Positions 1 to 11,332 of a stretch of 64,000 nucleotides of DNA are shown piece after piece. The position numbers and the translations under genes were made by a program. Source of the stretch: Bordetella parapertussis (lineage in GTDB: Bacteria > Pseudomonadota > Gammaproteobacteria > Burkholderiales > SG8-39); assembly GCA_945861875.1 (NCBI GenBank), contig CAMAWC010000002.1:1-64000 (forward strand), in the 5' to 3' direction. Within the stretch, counting starts at the first letter, position 1. The number at the start of each line of letters is the position of its first letter. Below the pieces are notes generated by a model. That model did not search any database. It worked only from the letters and a program-made list of their open reading frames with translations, and had not been told where the DNA came from.

Positions 1-780
1 GGTACCGTGGGCGCCACCGCAGATTTCGCGCTAGTGCTTGAGTACGTCGCCGCCATGCCGGGCATAGAGCGCATCCGCTACAGCACTTCGCATCCGAAAG
101 AGTTCACGCAGCGCCTGATCGACCTTTACGCCAGCGAACCCAAACTGGTAAGCCACGTGCACCTGCCGGTGCAATCCGGTTCGGACCGCGTGCTTGCGGC
201 GATGAAGCGCGGCTACACGGCGCTCGAATACAAATCCATCATCAAGCGCCTGCGCCTGGCACGTCCGGGCATTTCCATCACCTCCGATTTCATCGTCGGC
301 TTTCCCGGCGAGACGGCCGGGGATTTCGCCGACACCCTGGCCCTCATTGCCAAGGTCGGTTTTGACAATTCCTTTTCCTTTCTCTACAGCCCGCGCCCCG
401 GAACCCCTGCGGCGGCGCTGCCGGATGACACCCCGGCCCAGACCAAGGCCGCGCGACTGGCAACCTTGCAAGCGGCGATCGCGGCAAACGAAGCGGCCAT
501 CGGCAAAAGCATGGTCGGCACGGTCCAGCGCGTGCTGGTGGAAGGCCGCGCCAAAAAGAACGCCGATGAACTAGCCGGGCGCACCGACAACAACCGCATC
601 GTCAATTTCCGCGCACCGGCATCGCGCATCGGCAGCTTCATGCAGGTGCGCGTCACCGGCAATCTGGCCCATTCGTTGCGCGGCGAGGCGGTTGAGTCCG
701 GGGCGGCCCGGGGAAATACCACCGGCGATTCACGCCTCAATACGCCGCACTTCCACCCGGTCGCGGGATCTGCAATATGA
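1..780 (+). CDS. miaB: tRNA-2-methylthio-N6-dimethylallyladenosine synthase, C-terminal part (5' truncated by window)
   Basis: Radical-SAM/MiaB-type sequence [57 protein letters not shown]; frame open to base 1; followed by phoH-ybeY. Confidence 0.95.
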   Translation, partial: GTVGATADFALVLEYVAAMPGIERIRYSTSHPKEFTQRLIDLYASEPKLVSHVHLPVQSGSDRVLAAMKRGYTALEYKSIIKRLRLARPGISITSDFIVGFPGETAGDFADTLALIAKVGFDNSFSFLYSPRPGTPAAALPDDTPAQTKAARLATLQAAIAANEAAIGKSMVGTVQRVLVEGRAKKNADELAGRTDNNRIVNFRAPASRIGSFMQVRVTGNLAHSLRGEAVESGAARGNTTGDSRLNTPHFHPVAGSAI

Positions 781-1808
781 GCACCGCAATTGCCAAACCC
801 AGGCCCGTGGAACTCTCGCTTACGCCGGTCGACAACGAGCGCTTGGCCAATTTGTGCGGCCCGCTTGATGAAAACCTGCGCCAGATCGAACTGGCGCTTG
901 ATGTGACCATCGCCAGGCGAGGGGAGCGCTTCAGCCTGCGCGGCGGCGCCGAGCAGACCGCACGCGCCGCACGCCTGCTGCAAAAGTTCTACGACGAGTC
1001 GGCCAACGGCTTGTCGGTCGATACCATCCAGCTCGGCCTGGTCGAATACCAGCTTGCCGCGGCCGAGGAAGACGGCGCGCCCATACTCGTTACGCGCAAG
1101 GCTGATTTACGCGGCCGCACGCCGCGTCAGCGCGCCTACCTCAAGGCCATCCTCGAAAACGACATCAGCTTTGCCATCGGTCCGGCCGGCACGGGCAAGA
1201 CTTATCTTGCCGTCGCCTGTGCTGTCGACCAGCTCGAACGCGATGCGGTCAAACGCATCATCCTGGTCCGCCCCGCGGTCGAGGCCGGCGAGCGGCTGGG
1301 TTTCCTTCCCGGCGACCTGACGCAAAAGGTCGATCCCTACCTGCGTCCGCTGTATGACGCGCTCTACGACCTGATGGGCTTTGACAAGGTCGGCAAGCTG
1401 TTCGAGCGCAACGCCATCGAGGTGGCGCCGCTTGCCTATATGCGCGGCCGCACGCTCAACCACGCCTTCATCATTCTTGACGAGGCGCAGAACACCACGC
1501 CCGAGCAGATGAAAATGTTCCTCACCCGCATCGGCTTTGGCACCAAGGCGGTGATCACCGGCGATGTGACGCAGATCGACCTGCCGCGCGGTGCCAAAAG
1601 CGGCCTCATCGAGGCACGGCGCGTGCTCGCCGAGGTGCGCGGCATCGCCTTTTGCGAATTCCGCAGCGAAGACGTGGTGCGCCATCCGCTGGTGGCGCGC
1701 ATCGTCGATGCGTACGAACAGGAAACAAAGCGGGCCGAAGATGCCGAAAAGAGCGCGACCGACCGGCGCGCGGCGGAGCGCGGCGTTGCGGGCCGCGACC
1801 GCGCATGA
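777..1808 (+). CDS. ybeZ: PhoH-like ATPase (YbeZ)
   Basis: Walker [55 protein letters not shown] overlap with miaB. Confidence 0.95.
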   Translation: MSTAIAKPRPVELSLTPVDNERLANLCGPLDENLRQIELALDVTIARRGERFSLRGGAEQTARAARLLQKFYDESANGLSVDTIQLGLVEYQLAAAEEDGAPILVTRKADLRGRTPRQRAYLKAILENDISFAIGPAGTGKTYLAVACAVDQLERDAVKRIILVRPAVEAGERLGFLPGDLTQKVDPYLRPLYDALYDLMGFDKVGKLFERNAIEVAPLAYMRGRTLNHAFIILDEAQNTTPEQMKMFLTRIGFGTKAVITGDVTQIDLPRGAKSGLIEARRVLAEVRGIAFCEFRSEDVVRHPLVARIVDAYEQETKRAEDAEKSATDRRAAERGVAGRDRA

Positions 1809-2275
1809 AACGGGTACGGCGCGCCGCGCCCGCAGGCGCGGACGAAATAGTCATACAGATCGCTTCGCGCGCCAGGGACATACCGGCAGCGGGCACCTTG
1901 CGCCGCTGGGCGCGCGCCGCGCTGGTGACACCAAAGCGCGCGACCCTGACCCTGCGCGTCGTCACCCTCAACGAGGCGCGCTCGCTCAACAGCGCCTATC
2001 GCGGCAAGGACTACGCGACCAATGTGCTCACCTTTACCTATGGCGACGAACCCGCAGGCGGCCTGCACGGCGACATCGTCTTGTGTGCCGCCGTGGTCGC
2101 AGCCGAGGCCCGCAAGCAGGGCAAAACACTGGCAAGCCATTACGCCCACCTGGCGGTGCACGGCGTGCTGCACGCGCAGGGCTACGATCACGAGTGCCCT
2201 GCCGATGCGCGCAGGATGGAAGCGCTTGAAATAAAATTGCTGGCCAAACTCGGGTATGCTGATCCTTACAGGTGA
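1805..2275 (+). CDS. ybeY: endoribonuclease YbeY (rRNA maturation factor)
   Basis: HLAVHGVLHAQGYDHECPADARRME zinc motif; ATG overlaps phoH stop. Confidence 0.93.
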   Translation: MKRVRRAAPAGADEIVIQIASRARDIPAAGTLRRWARAALVTPKRATLTLRVVTLNEARSLNSAYRGKDYATNVLTFTYGDEPAGGLHGDIVLCAAVVAAEARKQGKTLASHYAHLAVHGVLHAQGYDHECPADARRMEALEIKLLAKLGYADPYR

Positions 2276-2282
2276 AAATATC

Positions 2283-2374
2283 GGTGAAAAGTGAAAGGTG
2301 AAAGGTGAGAAATTCACCGCGGCAACACGCGGACGTTGATGTTCACCATTCACTTTTCACCTTTCACTCTTCAC
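2283..2374. repeat. Imperfect inverted repeat of GTGAAAR/YTTTCAC heptads
   Basis: Left arm ggtgaaaagtgaaaggtgaaaggtgagaa, right arm ttcaccattcacttttcacctttcactcttcac, just upstream of the likely corC ATG (2381). Confidence 0.8.
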
Positions 2375-2380
2375 TGCCCC

Positions 2381-3214
2381 ATGGACGACAGCCCCCACCC
2401 CAAACCGACCCTGCTCGAGCGCCTCTCGGCGCTGATCATGCGCGAACCCGAGGATCGCGAGCAGCTGATAGAACTGCTGCACTCGGCCTTCGAACGCAAC
2501 CTGCTCGACGCCGACGCGCTGGCGATGATCGAAGGGGCGATGCAGGTGTCGGAAATGCAGGTGCGCGACATCATGATTCCGCGCGCCCAGATGGACATGG
2601 TCGACATCAACGAGACGCCGGACCAGTTCATCCCCCACGTCATCGCCACCGCCCACTCGCGCTTCCCGGTGATGGACAAGAGCCGCGACGAGGTGATCGG
2701 CATCCTGCTGGCCAAGGACCTGCTGCGCTACTACGCCGGCGAGGAAGAGTTCAACGTGCGCGAAATGCTGCGCCCGGCGGTATTCGTGCCCGAAGCCAAG
2801 CGCCTTAACGTCCTGCTGCGCGAGTTTCGCGCCAAGCGCAACCATATGGCGGTGGTAGTGGACGAATACGGCGGCGTGGCCGGACTTGTCACGATCGAAG
2901 ACGTGCTCGAGCAGATCGTCGGCGAGATCGAGGACGAGTACGACTTTGACGACACCGGTGACAACATCCTCGCCGAACCGCGCGGGCGCTTTCGCGTCAA
3001 GGCGCAGACCGAGATCGATGATTTCGACAAGGTTTTCGGCACCGCGTTTGCCGGCCAGGACTTCGACACGGTCGGCGGCCTCGTAATCGCGCGCTTCGGG
3101 CACCTGCCAAAACGCGGCGAGAGCATTCTGGTCGACGGCCTGAAATTCATGGTGCTGCGCGCGGACAGCCGCCGCCTGCACAGCGTCCAGGTCGAGCGCG
3201 TCAAGCCGCTCTGA
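2381..3214 (+). CDS. corC: CorC/HlyC family CBS-domain transporter-associated protein
   Basis: MQVRDIMIPRAQMDMVDI, NHMAVVVDEYGGVAGLVTIEDVLEQIVGEIEDEYD; start may instead be 2336/2339. Confidence 0.9.
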   Translation: MDDSPHPKPTLLERLSALIMREPEDREQLIELLHSAFERNLLDADALAMIEGAMQVSEMQVRDIMIPRAQMDMVDINETPDQFIPHVIATAHSRFPVMDKSRDEVIGILLAKDLLRYYAGEEEFNVREMLRPAVFVPEAKRLNVLLREFRAKRNHMAVVVDEYGGVAGLVTIEDVLEQIVGEIEDEYDFDDTGDNILAEPRGRFRVKAQTEIDDFDKVFGTAFAGQDFDTVGGLVIARFGHLPKRGESILVDGLKFMVLRADSRRLHSVQVERVKPL

Positions 3215-3234
3215 CCTGCTAAGACCTCCCTGAA

Positions 3235-3317
3235 TCATGACAGACACCCCACACCCGTTCGCCCTGAGCCTGTTGAAGGGCTTCGACAGGCTCAGCCCGA
3301 ACGGGGTGCTGTCATGA
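3235..3317. repeat. Long inverted-repeat dispersed element (REP-like, CCGTTCG...TTCGACAGGCTCAGCCCGAACGG)
   Basis: Arms TCATGACAG(a)CACCCC...CCCGTTCGCCCTGAGCCTGTTGAA and TTCGACAGGCTCAGCCCGAACGGGGTGCTGTCATGA around a GGGC centre. Confidence 0.88.
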
Positions 3318-3318
3318 C

Positions 3319-4848
3319 TTGCGAAAACACAAACAAGACATAAGGGTGTCGCTACTCCACCGTCTCCGCTTCGCACCGCTCGCAGCGCTGCTGGGCGCGT
3401 TGAGCGTAGCAGGCTTCGCCCCGCTCAACTGGTTTGCCGTTCCCGTGCTTGCGCTGGCGGGACTGTTCCTGATCTGGCACAAGGCGGCGACGGCGCGCGA
3501 GGCCGCGCTGGCCGGATTCGCCTTCGGGCTTGGCCTGTTCGGCACCGGCGTCTCCTGGGTCTATGTCAGCCTGCACGATTACGGCATGATGCCCGCGCCC
3601 CTGGCGGCGCTCGCCACGCTGCTCTTTTGCGCCTATCTCGCGCTGCATCCGGCCCTGGTCGGCTGGCTGCAGGCAAAACTGCGCATGCCTTTACGATGGC
3701 GCATGCTGGCCGCCGTACCGGCGCTGTGGGTGATTACGGAATGGCTGCGACTCTGGGTATGGACCGGATTCCCGTGGCTTGCGCTCGGCTACTCGCAACT
3801 CGACAGCCCGCTTGGCGGCTTCGCCCCGGTGCTTGGCGTCTACGGGGTGTCGCTGGCGGCGTGCGTGGTCGCGGCGCTTATCAGCGTGGCTCTTATCGAA
3901 CGCGGACTGACGTTGTTCGTCGCAGCGGCTGTGGTCGTCGCACTGGGTCTCACCGGGTACGGATTGGGCCGGGTCGCCTGGACACAAGCGGCCGGCGAAG
4001 CGCTGACGGTGCGCCTCCTGCAGGGCAACATCCCGCAGGAAATGAAATTCGTCGAGGGCCGCTACCAGGCCACCCTGGAAACCTATGCCCGACTTGCTCA
4101 GCAGGCGGACAATGCGCCCCGCGCGCGCCTCATTGTCATGCCGGAAACCGCCATCCCGAGGTTTCTCGACACCGTCGACCCGGCCTACCTCGCCCGACTT
4201 GAGGGCATTGCCAGGAAAAACCAGGGTGACCTGCTCGCCGGCGTTCCGGCGCGTGACGCCGCCGGCCGCTATTACAACGGCGTGGTGAGCCTGGGCAGTA
4301 CACCGACCCAAAGTTACGCCAAATCCCACTTGGTGCCATTTGGCGAATTCATACCGCCGGGCTTTGGCTGGATCATCAACGTGTTGAAAATTCCACTGGC
4401 CGACTTCAGCTCCGGCGGTGCCGAACAGCAGCCGCTGGCGGTGGCCGGACAGCGGGTGGCGGTCAACGTCTGCTACGAAGATGCCTTTGGCGAGGAAATC
4501 ATCCGCCAGTTGCCCACAGCGACCCTGCTTGCCAACGTCAGCAACGTGGCGTGGTTTGGCAACTCGCTCGCGCCCGAGCAGCACCTGGACATGTCACGCA
4601 TGCGCTCCGTCGAAACCGGGCGCGTCATGCTGCGCGCAACCAATACCGGCGTCACCGCCATCATCGATGAGAAGGGCCGCGTGACGGCACGCCTGCCGGC
4701 CTTCACCGAGGGCGCGCTCAGCGGCACGGCGATGGGACACACCGGCGCGACGCCTTATGTGCGCGTCGGCAACTACCCCGTGGTGCTGCTTTGTTTCATG
4801 CTGATCGCCTGGTGCGCGTTCAGCCCCGGCGGCCGGCGGCGGCGATGA
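3319..4848 (+). CDS. lnt: apolipoprotein N-acyltransferase
   Basis: Nitrilase-like domain: LLQGNIPQEMKF, VMPETAIPRF, KSHLVPFGEFIP, NVCYEDAFGEE, after corC; start uncertain (TTG 3319 or GTG 3346). Confidence 0.93.
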   Translation: MRKHKQDIRVSLLHRLRFAPLAALLGALSVAGFAPLNWFAVPVLALAGLFLIWHKAATAREAALAGFAFGLGLFGTGVSWVYVSLHDYGMMPAPLAALATLLFCAYLALHPALVGWLQAKLRMPLRWRMLAAVPALWVITEWLRLWVWTGFPWLALGYSQLDSPLGGFAPVLGVYGVSLAACVVAALISVALIERGLTLFVAAAVVVALGLTGYGLGRVAWTQAAGEALTVRLLQGNIPQEMKFVEGRYQATLETYARLAQQADNAPRARLIVMPETAIPRFLDTVDPAYLARLEGIARKNQGDLLAGVPARDAAGRYYNGVVSLGSTPTQSYAKSHLVPFGEFIPPGFGWIINVLKIPLADFSSGGAEQQPLAVAGQRVAVNVCYEDAFGEEIIRQLPTATLLANVSNVAWFGNSLAPEQHLDMSRMRSVETGRVMLRATNTGVTAIIDEKGRVTARLPAFTEGALSGTAMGHTGATPYVRVGNYPVVLLCFMLIAWCAFSPGGRRRR

Positions 4849-4974
4849 CCATCCGGATTGCCTGAATTTTTTTCCGGCTGCCGCGCAGGTCGCGTCATCA
4901 CGACGCGATGTGCGACCGCAGCTTTATCGTTCCGCGCTGAAAGCCAGTAAAATCACGCTTTGACGATGCACATC

Positions 4975-5916
4975 ATGCTGACCTTCCAACAAATCATTCT
5001 TCGCCTGCAGGACTACTGGGCGCGCCAGGGCTGCGCCCTGCTGCAACCCTACGACATGGAAGTGGGCGCCGGCACTTCGCACACCGCGACCTTTCTTCGC
5101 GCCATCGGCCCCGAGCCCTGGCGCGCCGCCTATGTGCAGCCGTCACGCCGCCCCAAGGACGGGCGCTACGGTGAAAATCCCAACCGCATGCAGCACTACT
5201 ACCAGTACCAGGTGGTGCTCAAACCCTCCCCGCTCGATATCGTCGACTTGTACATCGGCTCGCTCAAGGACCTGGGCATCAACCCGCAGGAGCATGACAT
5301 CCGTTTTGTCGAGGACGACTGGGAGAACCCGACCCTTGGCGCGTGGGGTCTTGGCTGGGAGGTCTGGCTCAACGGCATGGAGGTGACGCAGTTCACCTAC
5401 TTCCAGCAGGTCGGCGGCCTCGAGTGCAAGCCCATCACCGGCGAAATCACCTACGGCATCGAGCGCCTGGCGATGTACCTGCAGAACGTGCAGAATGTCT
5501 TCGACCTGAAATGGACCGACAAGCTCACCTACGGCGATGTCTATCACCAGAACGAGGTGGAGCAGTCGGCCTACAACTTCGAGCACTCCGATGCGCCCAT
5601 GCTGTTCCAGCATTTTGGCGACCACGAAAAGGACGCCAAGCGCCTGATAGCGGCAAAGCTCGCGCTGCCGGCCTACGAAAAAGTGCTCAAGGCGGCGCAC
5701 ACCTTCAACCTGCTCGACGCGCGCGGCGCGATCTCGGTCACCGAGCGCGCCGCCTACATCGGCCGCATACGCAACCTGGCACGTGCCGTGTCGCAGTCCT
5801 ACTACGACTCGCGCCTGCGCAAGGAATTCCCGATGTGCGCACCGGGGGAATTGCAAAGGCTGGGCATGGATCTGGCGCAACTCAAGGCTTCGCTCACGGA
5901 ACGGGAGCAGGCATGA
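4975..5916 (+). CDS. glyQ: glycine--tRNA ligase alpha subunit
   Basis: [49 protein letters not shown]; upstream in-frame starts at 4960/4966. Confidence 0.97.
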   Translation: MLTFQQIILRLQDYWARQGCALLQPYDMEVGAGTSHTATFLRAIGPEPWRAAYVQPSRRPKDGRYGENPNRMQHYYQYQVVLKPSPLDIVDLYIGSLKDLGINPQEHDIRFVEDDWENPTLGAWGLGWEVWLNGMEVTQFTYFQQVGGLECKPITGEITYGIERLAMYLQNVQNVFDLKWTDKLTYGDVYHQNEVEQSAYNFEHSDAPMLFQHFGDHEKDAKRLIAAKLALPAYEKVLKAAHTFNLLDARGAISVTERAAYIGRIRNLARAVSQSYYDSRLRKEFPMCAPGELQRLGMDLAQLKASLTEREQA

Positions 5917-8009
5917 GCGACAGCCTGCTGGTGGAGTTGTTTACGGAGGAATTGCCACCAAAAGTCCTCAACGCGCTTGGCGTCAATTTCGCCAGCACTA
6001 TCTTTGAAGAACTAAAGACCGCCGGCTTCGTCGCGCCGACCGTTGTCCATCGCGATTTCGCGACACCGCGGCGCCTTGCGGTGCTGATTCCAGCGGTAAA
6101 AGCGCAATCCGCCGAACACTCTGAAACCAAAAAGCTGATGCCGGCCAAAGTCGGTTTCGATGCCGCCGGCAAGCCCAGTCCGGCCCTCATCAAACGGCTG
6201 GAAAAGGAAGGCGTCAACCCGGGCAGCGCGAAACTGGAACGCAATACCGAAGGCGGCACCGAATACGTCTACCTGCACCAGGTGGTGCCGGGCATGCCAC
6301 TCGCGACAGCCTTGCAGTCTGCCCTGGAAAAAGCCGTCACCCGCCTGCCCATACCCAAGTTGATGAGCTACCAGCTCGCCGACGGGGCAAGCACGGTGCA
6401 GTTCGTACGCCCTGCGCACGGCCTGGTCGCCCTGCACGGCGAGAAAATCGTCGACGTGGCCATACTCGGACTCAAGGCCGGGCGCATCACACACGGCCAT
6501 CGCTTCCAGGGAGCGAGGGACATCGCAATCGCGCGGTCCGATGCCTACGAGGAGGCCCTCGCCGCCGAAGGCAAGGTGGTTGCCTCTTTCGGCGAACGCC
6601 TTGCGACGATCGAACGCGGATTGCGGGAGAAAGCGGCAGCGCTCCACGCGTTTCTCGGCCACGAAGAGGACGTTGCCCTGCTTCTCAATGAGGTGGCCGC
6701 GCTGGTCGAGCGGCCGGCCATATATGCCGGCGAGTTCGACGCGGAATTCCTGGTGGTGCCGCAGGAGTGCCTGATCCTGACCATGCGCGCCAATCAGAAG
6801 TATTTCCCGCTCTTCGATGCTGCCGGAAAACTCACCAACCGCTTCCTCATCGTCAGCAACATGCAGGTCGAGGACCCGCATCACATCATCGAGGGCAATG
6901 AGCGCGTGGTGCGGCCGCGCCTCGCCGATGCGCGTTTCTTTTTTGAAACGGACAAGAAAACACTGCTTGCCACGCGCGTCGAGCAATTGCGCGCAGTCGT
7001 CTACCACAACAAGCTTGGCAGCCAGCTCGATCGCATCGGCCGCGTGCGCAAGCTCGCCACCGCCATCGCCGGCCTGACCGGCACCGACGCGGCGCTCGCC
7101 GACCGTGCCGCGCTGCTTGCCAAGGGCGACCTTGTCACCAACATGGTGGGCGAATTTCCGGAACTGCAGGGCATCATGGGGCGCTATTACGCGCTGGCTG
7201 ACGGCGAGGACCCGCGCGTCGCCGCCGCCATCGAGGAGCATTACCAGCCGCGCTTTGCCGGTGACGCACTGCCCTCAAACGATATCAGTGTTGCGCTGGC
7301 GCTGGCTGACAAACTGGAAACCCTGGCCGGCATGTTCGGCATCGGCCAGTTGCCCACCGGAGACAAAGACCCGTTCGCGCTGCGCCGCCACGCGTTGGGC
7401 GTGCTGCGTATCCTGATCGAGAAAAAGCTCGCCGTGAAACTCGAGACCCTCATTGCCGCGGCCTTCGATGCTTTTGCGGGCAGCAGTGCCAAGGCAATGC
7501 CGGCCGAGCTGACGGAGTTCGTGTACGACCGCCTGCGCGGCTACCTGCGCGAACTCGGCTATTCGACCAATGAGGTCGAGGCCGTCGTCAGTCTGAAACC
7601 GGAACCGGTTTCGGCCGTTCCGGCGCGCCTCGAAGCCGTACGGGCCTTTGCCGCGCTGCCCGAGGCGGCAAGCCTTGCCGCCGCCAACAAACGCACCGGC
7701 AATATCCTGAAAAAGGCCGAGGGAAGCGCCACTCCGGTCGATGCGTCCCTGCTCGTCGAGCCGGCCGAAAAGGCGCTCGCCGGCATCGTCGACCAATTGC
7801 GCCCTGATTTGCAACAGCGCTTTGCCGAAGGCGACTACGCCGGCACACTCAAACTGCTGGCCCAGGCCAGAGAACCGGTGGACGCCTTTTTTACCGACGT
7901 CATGGTCATGGCCGAAGACCCGAAACTGCGCGCCAACCGCATCGCCCTGCTGCGTGAACTGCACGGACTGATGAACCAGGTGGCGGACATCTCCAAACTT
8001 GCCGCATGA
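5913..8009 (+). CDS. glyS: glycine--tRNA ligase beta subunit
   Basis: [23 protein letters not shown]..., [49 protein letters not shown] overlap with glyQ. Confidence 0.97.
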   Translation: MSDSLLVELFTEELPPKVLNALGVNFASTIFEELKTAGFVAPTVVHRDFATPRRLAVLIPAVKAQSAEHSETKKLMPAKVGFDAAGKPSPALIKRLEKEGVNPGSAKLERNTEGGTEYVYLHQVVPGMPLATALQSALEKAVTRLPIPKLMSYQLADGASTVQFVRPAHGLVALHGEKIVDVAILGLKAGRITHGHRFQGARDIAIARSDAYEEALAAEGKVVASFGERLATIERGLREKAAALHAFLGHEEDVALLLNEVAALVERPAIYAGEFDAEFLVVPQECLILTMRANQKYFPLFDAAGKLTNRFLIVSNMQVEDPHHIIEGNERVVRPRLADARFFFETDKKTLLATRVEQLRAVVYHNKLGSQLDRIGRVRKLATAIAGLTGTDAALADRAALLAKGDLVTNMVGEFPELQGIMGRYYALADGEDPRVAAAIEEHYQPRFAGDALPSNDISVALALADKLETLAGMFGIGQLPTGDKDPFALRRHALGVLRILIEKKLAVKLETLIAAAFDAFAGSSAKAMPAELTEFVYDRLRGYLRELGYSTNEVEAVVSLKPEPVSAVPARLEAVRAFAALPEAASLAAANKRTGNILKKAEGSATPVDASLLVEPAEKALAGIVDQLRPDLQQRFAEGDYAGTLKLLAQAREPVDAFFTDVMVMAEDPKLRANRIALLRELHGLMNQVADISKLAA

Positions 8010-8539
8010 AGCTTCTGATCCTCGACCGCGACGGCGTCATCAACAAGGACAGCGACCAGTACATCAAGAGTCCGGATGAGTGGCGGCCGCTGCCCGGCAG
8101 TATTGAAGCCATCGCCCTGCTGACCCAGGCCGGTTATCGTATCGTGGTTGCGACCAACCAGTCGGGCATAGCCCGCGGCCTGTTTGACATGGCCACGCTC
8201 AACGCCATCCACAACAAGATGCACAAGACCGTGAACCAGGCCGGCGGCCGCATCGAAGCGGTATTCTTCTGCCCCGACACCGACGAGTCCAGGTCGCCCT
8301 GTCGCAAACCCAGTCCCGGCATGTTCCACGCCATTGCGGAGCGCTTCAACACATCGCTGACCAATGTGCCGGCCGTGGGAGATGCGCTGCGCGACCTGCA
8401 GGCGGCGGCAGCGGTGGGGGCCAGGCCCCTGCTGGTGCTGACCGGAAAAGGAAAAAAGACCAACGCCGCCGGCAAGCTACCGGTCGGGACGGAAACCTTC
8501 GCCGACCTTGCCGCCGTGGCGCAGGCACTGACCGCATGA
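8006..8539 (+). CDS. gmhB: D-glycero-D-manno-heptose 1,7-bisphosphate 7-phosphatase
   Basis: HAD motif [47 protein letters not shown]. Confidence 0.93.
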   Translation: MKLLILDRDGVINKDSDQYIKSPDEWRPLPGSIEAIALLTQAGYRIVVATNQSGIARGLFDMATLNAIHNKMHKTVNQAGGRIEAVFFCPDTDESRSPCRKPSPGMFHAIAERFNTSLTNVPAVGDALRDLQAAAAVGARPLLVLTGKGKKTNAAGKLPVGTETFADLAAVAQALTA

Positions 8540-9249
8540 TTTTTTTGCGCTCCCTTGCCTTTGCCATCGCGCTCCTCATCATCACGCCGCCTTACGCACT
8601 GATCGCCCTCGCCTCATTTCCATTGCCGCGCATGCTGCGCTACCGCATCATTTCGGGCTGGTCGCGCATGGTCATCGCACTGGCGGCCGTGTTGTGCGGC
8701 ATACGCTACCGCGTCGAGGGACTGGAGTACCTCCCCGACACGCCGTCCATCATCCTGTCCAAACACCAATCGGCATGGGAAACCATTGCCTTCCAGGCGA
8801 TTTTTCCGCCGCAGGTGCTGGTGCTCAAGCGCGAACTGCTTTGGATTCCTTTTTTTGGCTGGGGTCTTGCCCTGATGAGCCCGATTGCCATCAATCGCGC
8901 GCGCGGTCGCGAGGCCTTGCGCCGTATCGCCGAAAAAGGCGCGCAACGCTTCAAACAGGGGTTCTGGATCACCATGTTCCCGGAGGGAACGCGCATCGCC
9001 CCCGGCGCGCGCGGGAATTACCACGCCGGCGGCGCCTGGCTGGCGGTAAAACTCAATGCGCCGATTTTGCCGGTCGCCCACAACGCCGGACTGTGCTGGC
9101 CCAAGAACGCCTTCATCAAACGCCCCGGGCTGGTGACCGTGTCGATAGGCAAGCCCATCGCTCCTTCCGGACGCGGTGCCGAGGAACTGATCACCGAAGT
9201 CGAGAGCTGGATTGAAAACCGCATGCAAATACTGGACGCGCAGCGATGA
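8536..9249 (+). CDS. plsC: 1-acyl-sn-glycerol-3-phosphate acyltransferase
   Basis: SKHQSAWETIAF (HX4D-like variant), FPEGTRIAPG. Confidence 0.88.
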   Translation: MIFLRSLAFAIALLIITPPYALIALASFPLPRMLRYRIISGWSRMVIALAAVLCGIRYRVEGLEYLPDTPSIILSKHQSAWETIAFQAIFPPQVLVLKRELLWIPFFGWGLALMSPIAINRARGREALRRIAEKGAQRFKQGFWITMFPEGTRIAPGARGNYHAGGAWLAVKLNAPILPVAHNAGLCWPKNAFIKRPGLVTVSIGKPIAPSGRGAEELITEVESWIENRMQILDAQR

Positions 9250-10004
9250 GCCTGTTTGACCTGCCGCTGTTCGTGTCGAAAATCGCGCCAAAACTGCGCG
9301 CGCCGGAAGATACGCTGCGCTCGGTCCACCTGCCCGAAGGCCCGCTGCCCTATCGCCTGGTGCGTCGAAAACGCCGGACCATCGCGCTCACGGTGGACCA
9401 CGAAGGCATCACCGCCGCGGCGCCGCGCTGGGTCAGCCTGGGGGAAATCGAGACCTTCATCCGGCTCAAGGAGGCCTGGCTACGCAAACGACTTGCCGAA
9501 GCCGGGCAGCCCGTCAGCTTCGAGTGGCGGGCCGGGGCGCGCCTCGCCTGGTTGGGCGGGGAGGTCACGCTGTTGCCCGATGCGATGGCACGGATGCCCT
9601 GCCTGGACGGCGACACGCTACGGGTGGGGCTGCCACCCGAGTCGGCAGCTGAAGAATGGCGCGAAACCGTACTCACATGGATGCGTGCCGAAGCCCTGGC
9701 ACTGTTTCGCGAGCGGGCCGCCAGGATGGCCCCATTGCTGGGCGTCGGGGTTCCGCCGATCCGGCTTTCCAACTCCAAATCTCAGTGGGGCAGTTGTTCG
9801 GCGAGCGGTCGCGTACTGCTGTGCTGGCGCCTGTCGCACCTGCCGTTGCCGCTGGTCGATTATGTCGTGGCGCACGAACTTGCCCATTTGCTGCAACTTA
9901 ATCACTCCAGGCGTTTCTGGGCGCTGGTCGGGCAGTTGTGCCCGGACTATGTCGCGGCGAGAAAGGAACTCAACCGGCTGGGCAGGAAGCTGCCCGTTCT
10001 TTGA
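9246..10004 (+). CDS. YgjP/SprT-like zinc metallopeptidase
   Basis: [47 protein letters not shown], HExxH zinc motif. Confidence 0.88.
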   Translation: MSLFDLPLFVSKIAPKLRAPEDTLRSVHLPEGPLPYRLVRRKRRTIALTVDHEGITAAAPRWVSLGEIETFIRLKEAWLRKRLAEAGQPVSFEWRAGARLAWLGGEVTLLPDAMARMPCLDGDTLRVGLPPESAAEEWRETVLTWMRAEALALFRERAARMAPLLGVGVPPIRLSNSKSQWGSCSASGRVLLCWRLSHLPLPLVDYVVAHELAHLLQLNHSRRFWALVGQLCPDYVAARKELNRLGRKLPVL

Positions 10005-10059
10005 TCGGGCAGAACTTGGGTCCGGCATTTCGTTTGTTCGGCAAGTCTTGGAGGAAAAA

Positions 10060-10446
10060 ATGAAATTACTGCATACCATGCTGCGCGTCGGTGAGCTTGA
10101 GCGCTCCGTCCGGTTTTACACCGATGTGCTCGGCATGACACTACTGCGGCGCACCGATAGGCCGGAACAAAAATATTCACTGGCCTTTGTCGGCTACGGC
10201 CCCGAGAACTCCACTGCAGTGCTCGAACTTACCTACAACTACGGCGTGCAAAGCTACGACATGGGCGGCGCATTCGGGCATATCGCCATCGAGGTGCCCG
10301 ATGTTTCGAAGGCCTGCGAAACCGTCAAGGCAAAAGGCGGGACGGTGACCCGGGAGGCCGGGCCGGTCAAGGGCGGGAACACGGTCATCGCCTTTGTCCA
10401 GGACCCCGATGGCTACAAAATCGAGCTGATCCAGGGCGGCCCGTAA
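10060..10446 (+). CDS. gloA: lactoylglutathione lyase (glyoxalase I)
   Basis: [31 protein letters not shown]..., [14 protein letters not shown]; preceded by GGAGG. Confidence 0.95.
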   Translation: MKLLHTMLRVGELERSVRFYTDVLGMTLLRRTDRPEQKYSLAFVGYGPENSTAVLELTYNYGVQSYDMGGAFGHIAIEVPDVSKACETVKAKGGTVTREAGPVKGGNTVIAFVQDPDGYKIELIQGGP

Positions 10447-10493
10447 GCCGTGCCAATGCTCCCCTGCGCGGTCGCATTCAGGCAGATGAAATA

Positions 10494-10526
10494 GCTGGAA
10501 AGTGGCTACTGGCAAGGGTTTCCAGC
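10494..10526. terminator. Possible hairpin at the convergent gloA/rsmA junction
   Basis: GCTGGAAA ... TTTCCAGC inverted repeat, 17-nt loop; no clear T-tract. Confidence 0.4.
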
Positions 10527-10547
10527 CATCGCCGCGGGAATTTTCGG

Positions 10548-11315
10548 CTACGCGGCCAGGCTGTTGCTAATGGCGACGTAGTCAGCTACGGACAGGTTCT
10601 CCGGGCGCAGTCCGGGGTCAATCCCGAGTCGGCGCAAGCCGTCCTCGCCGATCAGTTTGCCCAGGGCGTTACGCAGGGTCTTGCGTCGCTGCGTAAATGC
10701 GGCGGTGACCACGCGTCCCAGGGTCTGCGCATCGCGCGCCAGCAACTGCGACGCAGGACGGGGCCTCAATCGGACAATGGCCGATTCCACCTTGGGCGGC
10801 GGCCTGAACGCTTCGGGTGGCACGGTAAACAGCATTTCCATGTCGTAACGATATTGCAACATCACCGACAGCCGGCCGTACTCGGGCCCGGACGGCGAGG
10901 CCACCATGCGCTCAACCACTTCCCTTTGCAGCATGAAAGTAAGATCGCTGAAGCGTTCAGCGTAATTGAGCAGGTGAAACAGCAAGGGCGTGGAAATGTT
11001 GTAGGGTAAATTGCCGACCAGGCGCAGCGGTGCCGGCAATCTGGCGTAGTCAAAGGCAAGCGCATCGCCCTCGTGCACGACCAGGCGTTCGGGCGGAAAC
11101 CTTTGCCTCAACGCAGCGGCGAGGTCGCGATCAATCTCGATGACATGCAGCACATCTGCCTGCTTGACCAGTTGATCGGTCAGCGCGCCCTCACCCGGCC
11201 CGATTTCGGCGATATGCTCGCCCGGCCGCAGCGACACCGCCGCGAGAATTCCGGCGATTACCCCCTGGTCGGCAAGAAAATGCTGACCGAAGCGCTTCCG
11301 CGGGACATGTTTCAT
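10548..11315 (-). CDS. rsmA: 16S rRNA (adenine1518/1519-N6)-dimethyltransferase
   Basis: RKRFGQHFLADQGVIAGI, EIGPGEGALTDQL, NLPYNISTPLLF. Confidence 0.97.
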   Translation of the reverse strand: MKHVPRKRFGQHFLADQGVIAGILAAVSLRPGEHIAEIGPGEGALTDQLVKQADVLHVIEIDRDLAAALRQRFPPERLVVHEGDALAFDYARLPAPLRLVGNLPYNISTPLLFHLLNYAERFSDLTFMLQREVVERMVASPSGPEYGRLSVMLQYRYDMEMLFTVPPEAFRPPPKVESAIVRLRPRPASQLLARDAQTLGRVVTAAFTQRRKTLRNALGKLIGEDGLRRLGIDPGLRPENLSVADYVAISNSLAA

Positions 11316-11332
11316 CGAATTGGATTTTTGGA

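Noticed and set aside
5343-5912. N-terminal extension of the glyS ORF track entry
   Set aside because: Out-of-frame translation of glyQ; the real GlyS start is [17 protein letters not shown] at 5913.
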